Part shown: positions 63,473 through 64,000 of the stretch, in pieces
Position numbering within the stretch: position 1 is the stretch's first letter
How the letters are laid out: every line of letters starts with the position of its first letter
Origin: CAYOWQ01 sp964407695
GTDB taxonomy: Bacteria; Planctomycetota; Phycisphaerae; Phycisphaerales; SM1A02
NCBI GenBank assembly: GCA_964407695.1
Contig: CAYOWQ010000002.1
Span: 1-64,000 of the forward strand
Length of the DNA: 64,000 bases
Reading direction: 5' to 3'
Made by a program: the position numbers and the translations under genes
Notes under the pieces: model-generated
The model's database searches: none
What the model was told of the DNA's origin: nothing
The model's input: the letters and a program-made list of their open reading frames with translations, nothing else

Positions 63473-63921
63473 CCCATGACTCCTCGCATCACCTGACGCC
63501 GCCAGGAGCACGACCACCGCGGCGGCGCCGAGTTCGGCAAGCGGTTCTTGCCATGTTGATCTTTTTCGGGGGTGCTGCGTGCGGCGCGGCCGCAGCCACA
63601 TTTCATTTCCACGAGTCGATTCGGCACGCGATGGATCACCCCGGATCGGTCTCCTTCCACATCGCCTCGCAATTGAAAGACATGCTCGGTCTGACCGATG
63701 AGCAGGCGGACCAGATCCACGAGATCATTCTTCGCCGACACAACGCGCTGATTGACATTCGTCGCGAGATTCAACCGCGACTTGAATCTGAACTGACCAT
63801 TCTCGAAAACGAAATTGCGGAGGTGCTCGACGAAGCGCAGCGCGTGAAGTGGCATGCCCATGCCGCGGCGATTCGCAGCCAATGGCTGCCGCCCATTCCC
63901 GAGCCCGCATCGGCGCCTTAG
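63469..63921 (+). CDS. CnrX/Spy-like membrane-anchored periplasmic sensor
   Basis: 150 residues from the ATG at 63469. A basic N-terminus, one membrane helix (about residues 24-42, AVLAMLIFFGGAACGAAAA) and a periplasmic helical domain starting with a His-rich HFHESIRHAMDHPGSVSFH. LGLTDEQADQIHEIILRRHNALIDIRREIQ and ELTILENEIAEVL match the helical hairpin of Spy/CnrX heavy-metal-sensor proteins. Length is like CnrX (148). With the two preceding genes it gives a three-part signal-transduction unit. Confidence 0.72.
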   Translation: MTHDSSHHLTPPGARPPRRRRVRQAVLAMLIFFGGAACGAAAATFHFHESIRHAMDHPGSVSFHIASQLKDMLGLTDEQADQIHEIILRRHNALIDIRREIQPRLESELTILENEIAEVLDEAQRVKWHAHAAAIRSQWLPPIPEPASAP

Positions 63922-64000
63922 TCGGCGGGAGCCGGGCGAAGAAACTCCCCGGCATCACTGACTCTGGAGGAAGTACACGAGGGCCCAGAAATGGAGGAGG

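Overview
The window looks like a chromosomal stretch of a Planctomycetota bacterium, most likely of the Phycisphaerae. This rests on three things seen in the sequence: several secreted proteins with dockerin-like repeats of the ADLGLLL..WG type, a cluster of membrane proteins ending in CGYDL...CPECG zinc ribbons, and cysteine-rich WD..C modules. It is GC-rich and carries a 100-base N gap, so it is probably a draft or metagenome scaffold. No rRNA, tRNA, CRISPR array or complete insertion sequence was recognised. The lineage is an inference, not a database result.

Layout. Positions 1-2.5 kb are decayed accessory DNA: a transposase 5' remnant, an RHS fragment, short hairpin repeats and an exact 8-bp tandem array next to a lone nuoH (2.5-3.8 kb). 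From 4 to 9.2 kb a leftward group encodes HrpB helicase, phenylalanine hydroxylase, a D-2-hydroxyacid dehydrogenase and a DUF2470-like protein. From 9.2 to 14.7 kb are a phosphoesterase, HMG-CoA lyase, FkbM methyltransferase, a DUF839 protein and small membrane proteins. Then come a secreted subtilase, purD, an S1/P1 nuclease and an RND/MMPL exporter (14.7-22.7 kb). A leftward housekeeping group, rpsU-hppA-rsfS-panD-(PQQ-like)-trmB-(Nfu-N), spans 22.8-27.9 kb; its pyrophosphatase has a histidine-rich insertion.

The 29.2-41.0 kb region is the most system-like: three consecutive SPFH/band-7 proteins, an ABC ATPase, an ABC-2 permease and a large membrane-anchored protein of unknown function lie in one tightly packed leftward operon ending with pdxH, and a second ABC-2 permease of the same type is transcribed divergently. 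From 41 to 48.3 kb a compact leftward operon (lipoprotein-pssA-trpB-purL) follows a LOG-family gene. From 48.7 to 59.2 kb are four secreted proteins with dockerin-like repeats, interrupted at 53.3-57 kb by an accessory island with unknown genes, a minisatellite containing the gap, a restriction-endonuclease-like protein with an altered active site, and a winged-helix-like protein.

From 57 to 61 kb lie four zinc-ribbon membrane proteins plus a remnant of a fifth. The right edge (61.9-63.9 kb) is a four-gene translationally coupled operon: Spy-like protein, ECF sigma factor, small one-helix membrane protein and a CnrX/Spy-like membrane-anchored helical protein. Its architecture resembles the CnrYXH metal-sensing system.
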